Origin: Lepidodermella squamata
Lineage: Eukaryota > Gastrotricha
Direction of reading: 5' to 3'
NCBI GenBank assembly: GCA_047495785.1
Contig: JBLDXI010000024.1
Coordinates: 3,038,001 to 3,102,000 of the forward strand
Length of the DNA: 64,000 nt
Shown here: positions 47,374 to 57,479 of the stretch, in pieces
Numbering within the stretch: the stretch's first letter is position 1
Layout: each line of letters starts with the position of its first letter
Notes under the pieces: model-generated
Told to the model about the DNA's origin: nothing
Database searches by the model: none
The model's input: the letters and a program-made list of their open reading frames with translations, nothing else
Position numbers and translations under genes: made by a program

Positions 47374-48702
47374 ATGAAAATCCTGTTCTTTTCAGTCTCT
47401 GCTGTTTTCGCTTCAGTTAGCGCTGATAATTCTTGGACTAATGTTGGGGGCGATTCGGCTCACTCTGGTTTCAAAGCCGAGACTCTAGGATCTCCTGCCA
47501 GCGCAGAATTCGGTAAACGATGGTCGAGCAACCTACCCGAGAGAAAGTTCGTCAAACAACCCCTAGTTCACGGGGGTAAAATCTACCTTCAGAGCCAGTC
47601 TGCCACTATCTACGTCTTGGATGAAACCAATGGCAAGTTGCTACAGACTATCGAACTACTGAAAACTGGCAACCCAACCCCATTCCAGCCTGTTATAGGC
47701 CAAAGCAGTGATGGCAAGAACTATTTGATCTCTTGCGCCTACTCAGAACCGGGAATTTCGAACAGCGATTGCTTTGTTTATGACATTGAGGCTCAGAAAA
47801 TCGTCAATCGTCGAACTTTCGTATCTTCCAACACTTGGATGTTCAAAGATAAATTCGCCATTTCGTTCAGTTCGAAACAAGGCCTGATCTATCTACCAAG
47901 CTATCTAGATTCAAAAACAGTAATGGCTCTCAGCGTTCCTGAGCTGGATGTCAAATTCACATCTGTAATGAACGGTTCTGTTCTATCTAGCGGGTTTTAT
48001 AAAGATCGACTTTTTGTTTCTTTACCCGGTTTCCTCGTTGAGTTGAACCCTGAAACCGGCGCTGAGATCGACTCCATTTCTTTCGGCTTTGATGGGTTCT
48101 TCTATTGGACTCCAGCTATTGCTAACGATCTAGTCCTGGCATCGGCAATTGATGGAAATCAAAGCCCTTACATACTTGCGTTCGACATTTCCAAGGCCCC
48201 AGGCTCTCTGAAGTGGTCGACTCAGACGGAGTTGAGCTCTGCTAATGGTCCGATCTTCCTGGCAACCGACGGAGATTTCACCTACTTCTCCTACCCTAAC
48301 GATAGGCCTGCATATCGAGTTTTCGACAATAAAGATGGAACGTTGGTCAAGTCTGTGAATTGCAAGTCCAACAGGCCCAGCATTAACATTTCACCTTATC
48401 TTATTGTGACGAATGACTACGTCTTCACTCAGGTCTGCAACGGCATCGAGGCATTTGATAAAGCGAAAGGCGAAACTGTCCTTAACAGTGGAATCGCAGT
48501 TCAAGCTGTTACATACAATGACGGAACCATTTTTGGTGTTAGTGATGAGGCTTCAGTGGTTATTACAGCCTTCAGGGTCGATGGAACTCCGGCTCCGACT
48601 CCTATACCAACTACAACCGAGACGAACGCGGCTTTCCTTTCAAATCAAAGCTTCTTAATTATTGTAGCTGCCTGTATTCTTTCCTTCTTTCACAGTAAAT
48701 GA
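47374..48702 (+). CDS. Secreted PQQ-type beta-propeller protein 1
   Basis: A 442-residue single-exon gene. The start at 47374 is preferred over one 36 nt upstream because it places the signal peptide (MKILFFSVSAVFASVSA) at the N-terminus. The mature start WTNVGGDSAHSGF matches the W--GGD--H-G- opening of PQQ-binding-like/BamB-like eight-bladed propellers, and blades show repeated GKIYLQS--, GLIYLPS--, DGTIFGV patterns. A hydrophobic C-terminus (FLIIVAACILSFF) after a T/P-rich linker suggests a GPI anchor or membrane tail. A TTTCAG at 47354-47359 just before the start could be a leader acceptor. Enzymatic activity is not shown; PQQ-ligand residues were not verified. Confidence 0.75.
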   Translation: MKILFFSVSAVFASVSADNSWTNVGGDSAHSGFKAETLGSPASAEFGKRWSSNLPERKFVKQPLVHGGKIYLQSQSATIYVLDETNGKLLQTIELLKTGNPTPFQPVIGQSSDGKNYLISCAYSEPGISNSDCFVYDIEAQKIVNRRTFVSSNTWMFKDKFAISFSSKQGLIYLPSYLDSKTVMALSVPELDVKFTSVMNGSVLSSGFYKDRLFVSLPGFLVELNPETGAEIDSISFGFDGFFYWTPAIANDLVLASAIDGNQSPYILAFDISKAPGSLKWSTQTELSSANGPIFLATDGDFTYFSYPNDRPAYRVFDNKDGTLVKSVNCKSNRPSINISPYLIVTNDYVFTQVCNGIEAFDKAKGETVLNSGIAVQAVTYNDGTIFGVSDEASVVITAFRVDGTPAPTPIPTTTETNAAFLSNQSFLIIVAACILSFFHSK

Positions 48703-48716
48703 TCATGAAATTACAG

Positions 48717-48722
48717 AATAAA
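48717..48722 (+). terminator. Poly(A) signal AATAAA between the propeller genes
   Basis: AATAAA 15 nt past the stop of the first propeller gene. Confidence 0.5.
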
Positions 48723-48875
48723 TGAGTTCAGCGTTCAATTTCAAGCCATCATGAAACCAGTGTAATTTTCGTGGTTTTTTGATAAGATAACTAGACTCAA
48801 GTGATAACATTTTCAGCTAACTTAATGGTTTAACTTCTGGTTTAATGATAACATCCTTTTCTAACCAAAACTTCA

Positions 48876-50207
48876 ATGAACCTAAAGTATCTTACTCTAT
48901 TGGCTTTTCTAATCGAGTTTACTTCCGCTGAAGATTGGTGGTCGAATGCTGGTGGAGATTCGTCTCATTCCGGCTTTAAAGCCGATACATTAGGCCTTCC
49001 TAACTCGGCAGATTTTCAACAACTATGGATTTCTGCCGGACTACCCGAGCGGCGCTACATAAAGCAACCGCTAGTTTACGATGGCAGAATATATATTCAA
49101 GGTCTATCAAGCGCCATCTACGTTTTCAACCAGACTGACGGGAATTTCATCACAAAGATTCAGCTAGTCACAGTACCCTTGCCTGATGTCATGATGCAGC
49201 CTCTGATAGCTCAGAGTAATGATGGCAAAAGCTACCTGATAGCCTGTGTTTATTACAGTTTCGATGATAAAACAAAGAGTGATTGTTATGTTTACGACAC
49301 GCAAGCAGGGGCAATCGTTAATCAACAATCGTTCCCATCCGAGAGCGATACGTGGTTGTTGAAGGATAACTTCCTGCTCTCATTCAACTCGAAACAGGGT
49401 TTACTCTACCTACCTAGCTCATCTGATGCGAAATCTTTGATGGCTGTTAGCATACCTGAACTTCAAGTCAAATTTACCTCCCAATTATCGGCAACAGTTC
49501 AATCAACTGCATTTTACAATGACAAGTTGTATGTTACCTCGGCTAATCAGCTGATGGAATTGGACCCTATAACCGGTGAAGTATTATTGGCCTTGCTCAC
49601 GTTCGGATTTGATGCTTCGTTTTGGTCACCTGTTATCGCGAATAATAGCGTAATTGCTGTGACAATTGAAAACAATCAGATTATCTATATTACGAGCTTC
49701 GATATATCAAGGGAAAGGGTATCCTTGAAATGGACGACAAAGCTTACCAACTTGACTGGCGCTTCAGCACCGATGTTTGTGTCAACCGATGGGGATTTTA
49801 CGTATTTGACATTTCCGAACGACAAGGCTGCTTTTCATATAATCAACAATACCGATGGAATTTATGTGAGAGCTGTCAATTGCCAGTCTAAATCTACTAT
49901 TTCCATTTCATCTTACCTATTTGTCACAAATGACTACATTTTCACGCAAACGTGCAAAGCCATCGAAGCTGTTGATAAAATAACAGGGGAAACAGTGTTG
50001 AGGGCCAACAAAGCGGTGCAAGCTGCAACTTATCACAGTGGAACAATCTATGGTTTAACTGATGAATCTCCCCCTAAAATTATTGCTTATCATGTTGATG
50101 GGAGACCTCGGCCTACGACTACGCCGAATAATCCTGCTCACGTGGCGAGGCCTGGCTACGTTTATTTGAACGTGCTATTGATTTCCTTATTATTATTGAG
50201 GTATTAA
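48876..50207 (+). CDS. Secreted PQQ-type beta-propeller protein 2
   Basis: A 443-residue single-exon paralogue of the preceding gene, head-to-tail with 173 nt between stop and start. It has a signal peptide (MNLKYLTLLAFLIEFTSA), then WWSNAGGDSSHSGFKADTLG, the same LPER--KQPLV motif, the same propeller blade spacing, and a conserved C-terminal half (TDGDFTY-T-PND, NDYIFTQ-C--IEA-DK-TGET). It also ends with a hydrophobic GPI-like tail (YVYLNVLLISLLLLRY). The short gap and a TTTTCAG at 48812-48818 leave open an operon-like pair with trans-splicing. Function is unknown. Confidence 0.75.
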   Translation: MNLKYLTLLAFLIEFTSAEDWWSNAGGDSSHSGFKADTLGLPNSADFQQLWISAGLPERRYIKQPLVYDGRIYIQGLSSAIYVFNQTDGNFITKIQLVTVPLPDVMMQPLIAQSNDGKSYLIACVYYSFDDKTKSDCYVYDTQAGAIVNQQSFPSESDTWLLKDNFLLSFNSKQGLLYLPSSSDAKSLMAVSIPELQVKFTSQLSATVQSTAFYNDKLYVTSANQLMELDPITGEVLLALLTFGFDASFWSPVIANNSVIAVTIENNQIIYITSFDISRERVSLKWTTKLTNLTGASAPMFVSTDGDFTYLTFPNDKAAFHIINNTDGIYVRAVNCQSKSTISISSYLFVTNDYIFTQTCKAIEAVDKITGETVLRANKAVQAATYHSGTIYGLTDESPPKIIAYHVDGRPRPTTTPNNPAHVARPGYVYLNVLLISLLLLRY

Positions 50208-50219
50208 GCTTTTTTGTCG

Positions 50220-50225
50220 AATAAA
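50220..50225 (+). terminator. Poly(A) signal AATAAA of propeller gene 2
   Basis: AATAAA 13 nt past the stop codon. Confidence 0.5.
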
Positions 50226-50715
50226 ATTAATGAGTACACGCTCTTGAATGATTAGCCTAATTGTGCCTTATTTCTCTTTTTATCTATAAATTTGGTCCAT
50301 ATCTTTTAGGAAGTTCATCAATAAGGGTAGCTTTACTTGCACAAGTCTATTTCCTTGAAATCGATCTCGATCGATCGAGCTTGGGGCTAGGTATAGAACC
50401 TGCATAAAACCGTATGCATTATCGACGCGGGAAATAACAATGGCTCAATTGATTACACTGTTGTTGCACTGCAGGATCTTGACCCTTGACCCAGTTTCGC
50501 AATATGTTGGCGGAACCGCATCGGGCGCGGGAATGTAGGACGAGCAGGGGGATGTTTCAGCGTGGTTTGGTCAAACTAATTAGGACTTTCAACCTGGTAC
50601 CTTGTAGAACTGGCTGCATAAATAAGGTTGTGAATCAGCGTTGCTCCGCTCGTCCTTGAAAATTATGGTTGATATAGAAAAATCAAAAGATGGACTTGAG
50701 TAATAGAACGTAATA
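50226..50715. other. Intergenic, nothing recognised
   Basis: No gene, clear repeat or RNA is supported between the convergent propeller and lectin genes. Confidence 0.5.
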
Positions 50716-50721
50716 TTTATT
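50716..50721 (-). terminator. Poly(A) signal of the PAN/lectin/kringle gene
   Basis: TTTATT on the + strand, AATAAA on the minus strand, about 110 nt past the stop at 50833. Confidence 0.4.
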
Positions 50722-50832
50722 GAAAGAATCACTCCGTCGGACGGTACGCCATTAGGTCTATTTTATGGGGCTTTCTGTTTCCTGTTAATTTTTTTGATAG
50801 GCAAGTCAATGCAGGAAAATTGCGCCGTTGGT

Positions 50833-53393
50833 TCACTTGCCAATCTCTGTCTCGCAAATAAAAAAGAACTTTCTATCACACGGGGTATCGTCCCAGAGTC
50901 CAACAGAATACTGCCAAACGCCAGCGCATGTATTGCCACCATCTGGCTGGCTGGGGCCATAGAACAGAGACTTCGCTGGCTCGCCATTTTCCCAAGTTGA
51001 CGATGGGACATTACCGTAATTTCGCAATCCGATATAATAAAATCCCGGACTGATATACATTCCTGTTAAAAAAAATCAAGCTATTTTAAGGACGAGTGTC
51101 AATGATTTACTAACTCCCTGTGTTCATTATGAAACTCTGAACAAATTTCTGCTCGTCGAAGCTAGTAATAGAGACCAAGTGCCATTTGTTTTTCTTGCAG
51201 ATAGCGTTAGCTTCGTCATAAGTTGCTAGAATGCTGTACACCTTGTAACAGCTGCCTTTGAAGTAGTACGGGCACCAGTCTTCGACCTTCATTTGACACA
51301 AGGCGTTTGCAGTACCAGCCAACGGTTCTGTAGTCCAGTCGTAACCATTCGAAGCCGCTGGCGAACTTGTTATAGCTGCGTGTGGATACCAGACGCTGTT
51401 GAAAATCTGTCCGTTGGCCCAGTCGGACTCAGCTATCAAATTGACATTTACATATTAAACAGCGCTGATAATCAGAATAAAATTATCCTTACGACACATT
51501 GGTACGTCACAAGCTTCTGGTTGGCCGTTGTCACTTCGGTAGCACCACACGCTGTTGTTGAAAACGCTTGGGTCTGGATTGCGGCAGTACGAGTGCGCCA
51601 CGTACCAGTCAGGGTAGGCTTGCCACTTCGCCCTGTAAGTATTATTGGCATGGTCCCATGTCCTGCAAGGCACGCCGCTAACCGTTTGCGATACACTTCC
51701 GTAGTATTCGCGACCGTTCGGAGTGAAACGGCAGGTTTCAGGCCATGACATTGAAATAGCTATCAAAGGAATGATTAGCATTAAGAATGGCATGTTAGCA
51801 GTACAGCAGCCTCCTTACGCGTTTCGCAGATAGGCAGCAGTGGTCCAGCTCCGTCGATGAGGGTATAAACTGAATAGCCATTGATGACTTCAACTTTGCC
51901 ACTGTATAATAAAGCATAGTTTTCACCAGTCCCGCCATTAGGCTCCGTGCCGCTGAGATGAACAAACGTTAGATACGAATTAAGGAACATTTAAGAAGCA
52001 GTTACCCTATCGTCCACACCCATCGATCGTAGAAAGCGTCGAGCAGCGTCAAGCTGCCGTCAATGGTAGTCCAGTTACCCTCATGGCCATCATCAATAAA
52101 ATCAACATAACTGTGACTTGTTATTGGAAGTATCGCTAGGAAAGCCGAAATCAAGGCTCGTTTCACCAATCCGGTTGGTGTCACCAATTTCCCACCCATT
52201 TTTCGGCACCTAGTGGCGCCCGAGTAAATATCTGTTGCAGATGTACTCACGGCAAGGCAAACGTCCCTGTATCGCAGACCATAGGGACAAACACCAGGGT
52301 TGTTACTGCCGAATTCATAGAACACGACAGCTGGGTTTCCAGCTGTCTTCGACACATCGATGCACCCTTTGTACTTCACCACACAATTTGATGTCGACGG
52401 CACGTATGTATAGGCTACACAGCCGGGCGTGCTCAGACACGCGTCGTTACACTGCTTTCGTGTCAAGCCCGTTATTCCTTTTATGTCAACACTTGCGCAT
52501 TGTAAGTTCGTAGCTGCTGGTGGGCGATCTGCGTGGACTTTGTCGTACATCCAAATCTCAGATGTCAGATCGGCGGTAGGAATTTCGCAAGATTTAGTCT
52601 TCAAACAGCACATCCGGGTCAATTTCAGGAAGGCAAATGCAACGCATTGGCTGCCGTAACGCCGGTCACATCGATCAGCACACTCCCGGGGACCTGAGGC
52701 TGGTAAGCAAGCCGGATTAGTTATATCGCCATAGGGGCAATCGCCTCGCCGCTTGACGTAGCCACTTATTTCCTCAACCGGTCGGCTCCACAGATTCGAG
52801 TCAAACAATGCGTAACCAGTCCACCATTTCGAAACGGTCCCGTAATTGTTCCCAAGTACCTGCGGCAACAAAAAAATTGTTAATTATTTCGAAGTCTTTT
52901 CCACAGATCACAGTACCGAGTAAACAAAGTTTCGTTGCTGTTGAGTTTCGAAAGTCACGAGAGATGAACCTTGCGTTTCCTCACAGAACTTCCATGCTGC
53001 ATTGCGATCAAACGGAGTGTTCATACCATTGATGTAGTAGCAGATCTGGCTATCTGGATCCATTACCCAATCAGGTGGGCAGAACTGTCGCTTGTGGTAC
53101 ATTTGATGCTTGAATTGGAGATCTGGTTTAAGAGGCGGGAGGGGTGTCGTTACATTCGTTGGATGTTGATACAGCTTGCAAGTATTGTATAAGCTGCTGT
53201 AAGCTACGCTGTCACAGTTTCTCATCTTGCAATAGACGAAGCACTCCCCGGATATCTTTGTCTCTAATTCGAATATAGGACTCAAGGTAGATGGCAACAT
53301 GTTGGCGAAATCTGATCTGCCAACCCAGTCCTCATCTGGCTTCGCAGCAAGACTAGGCAAAGCGATTAAAGCGACGACAAAAAATTCGATCAT
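50833..53393 (-). CDS. Secreted PAN/C-type lectin/kringle protein
   Basis: Six exons (in gene order): 52917-53393, 52006-52859, 51819-51952, 51493-51759, 51115-51432, 50833-51062. They sum to 2,280 nt, 759 residues, with all junctions in phase. The start at 53393 is chosen because it exposes the signal peptide (MIEFFVVALIALPSLAA); an upstream in-frame ATG would bury it. Order: PAN/apple-like, C-type lectin 1, two PAN-like modules, C-type lectin 2 (with an EPN), a kringle (exon 4, six cysteines, CR-WD and W-CYRSDNGQPEACDVPMC), and C-type lectin 3 with QPD and WDD, the galactose-type calcium-site motif. No membrane segment is seen, so it is probably secreted. A role in glycan or microbe binding is inferred from the domains. 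Confidence 0.82.
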
Positions 53394-54530
53394 TTTTGCA
53401 GAACAGAATGAACTGGTAAAAGCAGCTACCTTCTTTGACACAGCTTTATCATTCATTGGTGTGCCCTAGACAAATAGTCATAACTAAATTTGGCGGTAAA
53501 CTAACCATAGTGATTTCGATTTCTATTGTTGTATAACTTTTTATACCACCCTCCATCAATATTTGATCTTCCGTCGGCTGAATTAGCTTTAACAAAGTAT
53601 TTGTAAGTAAGACTGAAGTTGAGGCTCCGTTTGAGCAAAACTGACGCGCACTTACCATGTTTAATAAGTTATCCTTTTCAATTATTCAACCTGCTCAAGC
53701 CAGCGCCATATTGAGTTGACGCTACCCATGCCGCCTTTAAATTTTAAACAGTCACATCGGAGAGTTAATTCTGGCTGGGTAGTTAATTCTGCCCGGGCGG
53801 TGTAGACGGCCAAAGACTGTAGGGTGGCGCTTATGACTATTTTCTTTATCCTTACTAGTTCTGCTGTCCAAAATCGCTGTTAGGCCTAATAATCTGGAGA
53901 AAATGCTACGTTGCCGAATCGACTATGAGTACGGTGTAGGTAGCAAATGGTCACATCGAATCGAATTCTGTAATAAAAACTCGAATCAACGACTATAGAC
54001 CTAAATCATCTATCTCTCGTGATTTAAGCTCGCAAATTTCCCAAAATGTATGAAAGTAACTCAAAGAGCTGCACAACTCGAAAATAGACTGGTTTTAATT
54101 GATCATTATTGACTCATGAAAATCGTTGGCTTCGTCGCATGCATTATGCAAGAACACCAAGTTACTGCACTAATGTAATATTACCGTAGCGTGTTCGATA
54201 ATGTCGGGGAAACCTTTTTCCGCGAGTAAAGTGTCGCCTTCATGAGTGGAAAGATGCTCGAAATTGTTAGAATATTACAATTTCTCAATTTGAACAAGGT
54301 GTTTTACATAATTTACAGAATGACAAAACTCTGACTCACACTTGAAGATTTTCCGCTATACTATGAGCAATTTCGACAATCAATAAATCTGAGTTCTGAA
54401 GTAAGCTGAACATTTCTGAATCAAAGCTGAAAATGTTTGAGAACTAAGCGGAAACTATAAAAATTTGACGTCACTCCAAGAAAAAAGTTTGTAATTCAGT
54501 ATCCGATATGAATTCCCAGTTTTCATATAT
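53394..54530. other. Intergenic, nothing recognised
   Basis: Region upstream of the lectin/kringle gene and downstream of the transporter. It should hold the lectin gene promoter; no specific motif, RNA or repeat is supported. An in-frame ATG upstream at 53454-53456 is not favoured as start. Confidence 0.45.
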
Positions 54531-54536
54531 TTTATT
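54531..54536 (-). terminator. Poly(A) signal of the transporter gene
   Basis: TTTATT on the + strand, AATAAA on the minus strand, 23 nt past the stop codon at 54559. Confidence 0.5.
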
Positions 54537-54558
54537 CTTTAAATTAGTCAAATATTGC

Positions 54559-56198
54559 CTAATGTCTGATTGTGCTACCGATAGAAGCATACGAGGCTCT
54601 TCTCAAAGCCTCTACTGAAGTTGATAGCACCAATGTTGACTCGTCACCATGAAAAGCAGCATAGTTGTATGGATTGCTAGATTTTGTTAACCTCGCATAA
54701 TTAACCACCCCACCTATCGACAATATTGCCACCAAAAACAATCCACCGATCGCTATGGTGAATCCACCCCAAGCAAACCCGACTGTGTCCAGAAGAAAGC
54801 CAGCAATTGGCGTACCGGCGAAAGCACCTAAATACCACATAGCGTTGTAAAGACCTGCGACCATCGCCGAGGTTTCAAGACCGTCCTTGAACCCAGCGGA
54901 TCTCGCTGCCTCGAGAATATTAATCGGAGTCGGGCTGACTATAATTGCCAACCCAGTGCTGACTACGACATAGGAGACTATTGTTAGCCAAACTGAAGGC
55001 TGAATGATGGATTGAAGCCAAGGGATAGGACCGATAAGAATGTAGCCTATCGTCATAACTCCAGCCCCTACTACCATGAGCTGAGATTAAGATGTATTTT
55101 AGTACAAGTAAAGCAACACCATGTTTCGAAAATTACCACGTAGCGTAGTTTTGGGAAATTGTCAGAAATCTTGCTGACTACTAGGGTGACTATAGTGTAG
55201 AGAAGAGCTTCTACGAAGAACACCAATCCGATCTTCACTGTATCAGTCAGACCCAGGTCGGCGAAGTAGAGCGTTATTGTCGGGGTTGGATAGTTAAGAA
55301 TCAATGCCGTCATCGCAAGAGCTACAGTTAGGATCCAAATCTCAGGCGAATATCGGTAGAAGTTAAGCCATTCCAAATATGCAGATTTCTTCTCCTTTTT
55401 GCTGTCTTCCTCAGATTGTTGGAGGCTGTCGGGTGGTAGAGTTAGCCGAAGCATGATTTGCGAGATGAAGCCTAGGACAAGTAACAACGATCCAACAATG
55501 TAAAATGGGAGAGAGAATCCGCCAGCAGCGTAGAGGGCTCCGCCCAAGCTCGGGCCAACCATCCACCCGACTGAGACGGCTGTTTCTAGCGCTGCATAGC
55601 TCGTGGAAATGTTGTTTGGAAACAGAGTTGTAACAATGCTGTATGCAGCAATATTGTACCTTGAAATCAGAAAAAGCATATTAAAAACGATTTAATTGGA
55701 ATTTGTTCCTTACAAGCTCGCCCCAGCCCCTTCGATGAACCGAACAGCGAAACACAGAACGACGTAGGCATCGCCAGGTGGGGACTGGTCCAGCAACCCG
55801 AAGAGAACAGTCGAACCTCCCGCTAGTAATGTACCAGAACCAATCATGAAATGAGGACCAAGTTTACTGACGAGTTGGCCTGATACCAAGCTCCCAGCAA
55901 ACATGACGAAAGTGTAGGTACCAAAAATGAACCCGACCACAGTGGCTGAAACGCCTCGCCTCTCCGCTTCAGTAGGGAAGAATGGCGAGAATAACGAGTT
56001 ATTCATCCCAAAGCCGAGTAGAACTAATGAGATCAGGCCGAGATTTATGAGACGCGACCGTCTCGTTCCGATTTCTGGGGTCTCCTTCTTGTCTCCAGAC
56101 TCATTGTTTGCCTTTTCATTGCTGATTTTTGCAAGGCTTACAGAGGTAGTCACCGTGCCGTAGGTCCTCCAGGAAGCGGAAAATGATGCCTGTGCCAT
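54559..56198 (-). CDS. MFS transporter of the SLC18B1 type
   Basis: Three exons (gene order): 55714-56198, 55137-55659 and 54559-55080, with introns of 54 and 56 nt; total 1,530 nt, 509 residues. About 50 hydrophilic residues precede twelve predicted membrane helices, with a long charged loop (QQSEEDSKKEKKS) in the middle as usual for the major facilitator fold. The segment SPFFPTEAERRGVSATVVGFIFG closely matches the SPFFP-EAE-KG-S--IVG-IFG signature of SLC18B1, a vesicular polyamine/amine transporter relative, and FPNN-ST---LE follows in the next helix region. It likely exchanges small amines for protons across vesicle or plasma membranes; the substrate is inferred from the family. Confidence 0.85.
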
Positions 56199-57479
56199 TC
56201 AAAAACCACAAATTTGCTCTCTCTCTCTGTTCTATAGAACTTTGAACTTTCATTCTGCCTATATCAACAAATGAAACCTTATCACTTTTGAGACTACAAC
56301 GAGAAATTTTTTGGGTACGAGATAACAGGGATGATTCACCTTGTTATCTTAGTTAAAGCCGAAAATTATGGCCGGGGGGACCCCTGTACTGTCGCAGTTC
56401 GCATCTGTGTGTGCGGCGAAAATAACCTATGCGAGCCTTGCGCTCAGTCCCCGCATGCCTATCGCGCACTCCCACGTTTTTGTCCGGGTTGCTCCTAATG
56501 CCGTAGTAGCCGATACTGTGACACGCCAACTCAGAAACAACTCAGGTTGGATGGTATTATCCCCATTTTCTGAAAGTGCCGATCTCTACCGTAATTCCTC
56601 CGTAGCTTTACCGTAGTTATAAAGTAGTCAACAAATTGTCGTCTAGTATTGTACCTAAGGTTGAAAGAATTAAAAAGGGATGCAGCTGATAAGTTTTGAA
56701 CCCTCAATTCTTAGTCACTAATGTGTATGCTATTTAGTACAGTACGTCGCCCGAGAATGTCACTTCGGATGGCACCGTCCTAGGTACGTGTCCCTCGTTC
56801 GCTTTGTTGCCAACTTTGGCTTTGTCGCGTTTGCCTTAATGGTCAAGATACAACTTCGCAGCAAGGACATGTTGCCAAACAACACATACTCCGTGCCATC
56901 TTGGGAGTCCTATGCCTGCTACTTCAGAGACCCCGCTTTCGTGCGTAATAATGTCGTTCGCCGGGCGTGCCTTTCTTCTCTTGACGCATTCAACTCCGCT
57001 ATGCCGTAACGCCGTAAGGTAAGTGCTGCCGTTGCGTGAGGATATGGAAAAGTTGCTGTGAATCTTGGATCTTGATTGTGGCATGCTTGAAGATTAAAAC
57101 AGGCTCGGTTCAAGCGGTTTACCTGCACTTGCACAAACGATCAAGCCTTACCCAGTAGTGTACAAGTTGAAAGTAGAACTACCAGTATTGCTATCATCAG
57201 TCCCAAAGGTTCTTCCCGGCGCTACTGCGGCAGCTTTGCTGCTGCTGTTGCCAATTGATTATCAATTTATTTTTCGTAAAATCGTATCGACTACCAATGT
57301 CGGCGCAAAATACGGCTGAAAAATCGATCATTCAAGTACAAGGTTAAACAATGGCTTCCAGCTGTTGCTAACAAGTTAATAATTCAACATAACTGCTAGC
57401 GACAAAAGAAAGCTACGTTGCTCTCTGTTAAGAAACACTCTTTGTAAAAACAATATATATACAGGAGTCATTTTTAATC
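56199..57479. other. Intergenic between divergent transporter and NLR genes
   Basis: This should contain both promoters. A TATATATA-rich word (CAATATATATACAG) lies at 57451-57464, about 30 nt before the NLR start codon. Short frames at 56788-57009 (+) and 56836-57084 (-) overlap and show no domain. A CCCCTGTACT word near 56381 matches the repeat word seen near 20235 and 31955, so a repeat relic is possible. Confidence 0.45.

Noticed and set aside
53394-53456. Upstream ATG for the PAN/lectin/kringle gene
   Set aside because: Adds 21 residues ahead of a good signal peptide.
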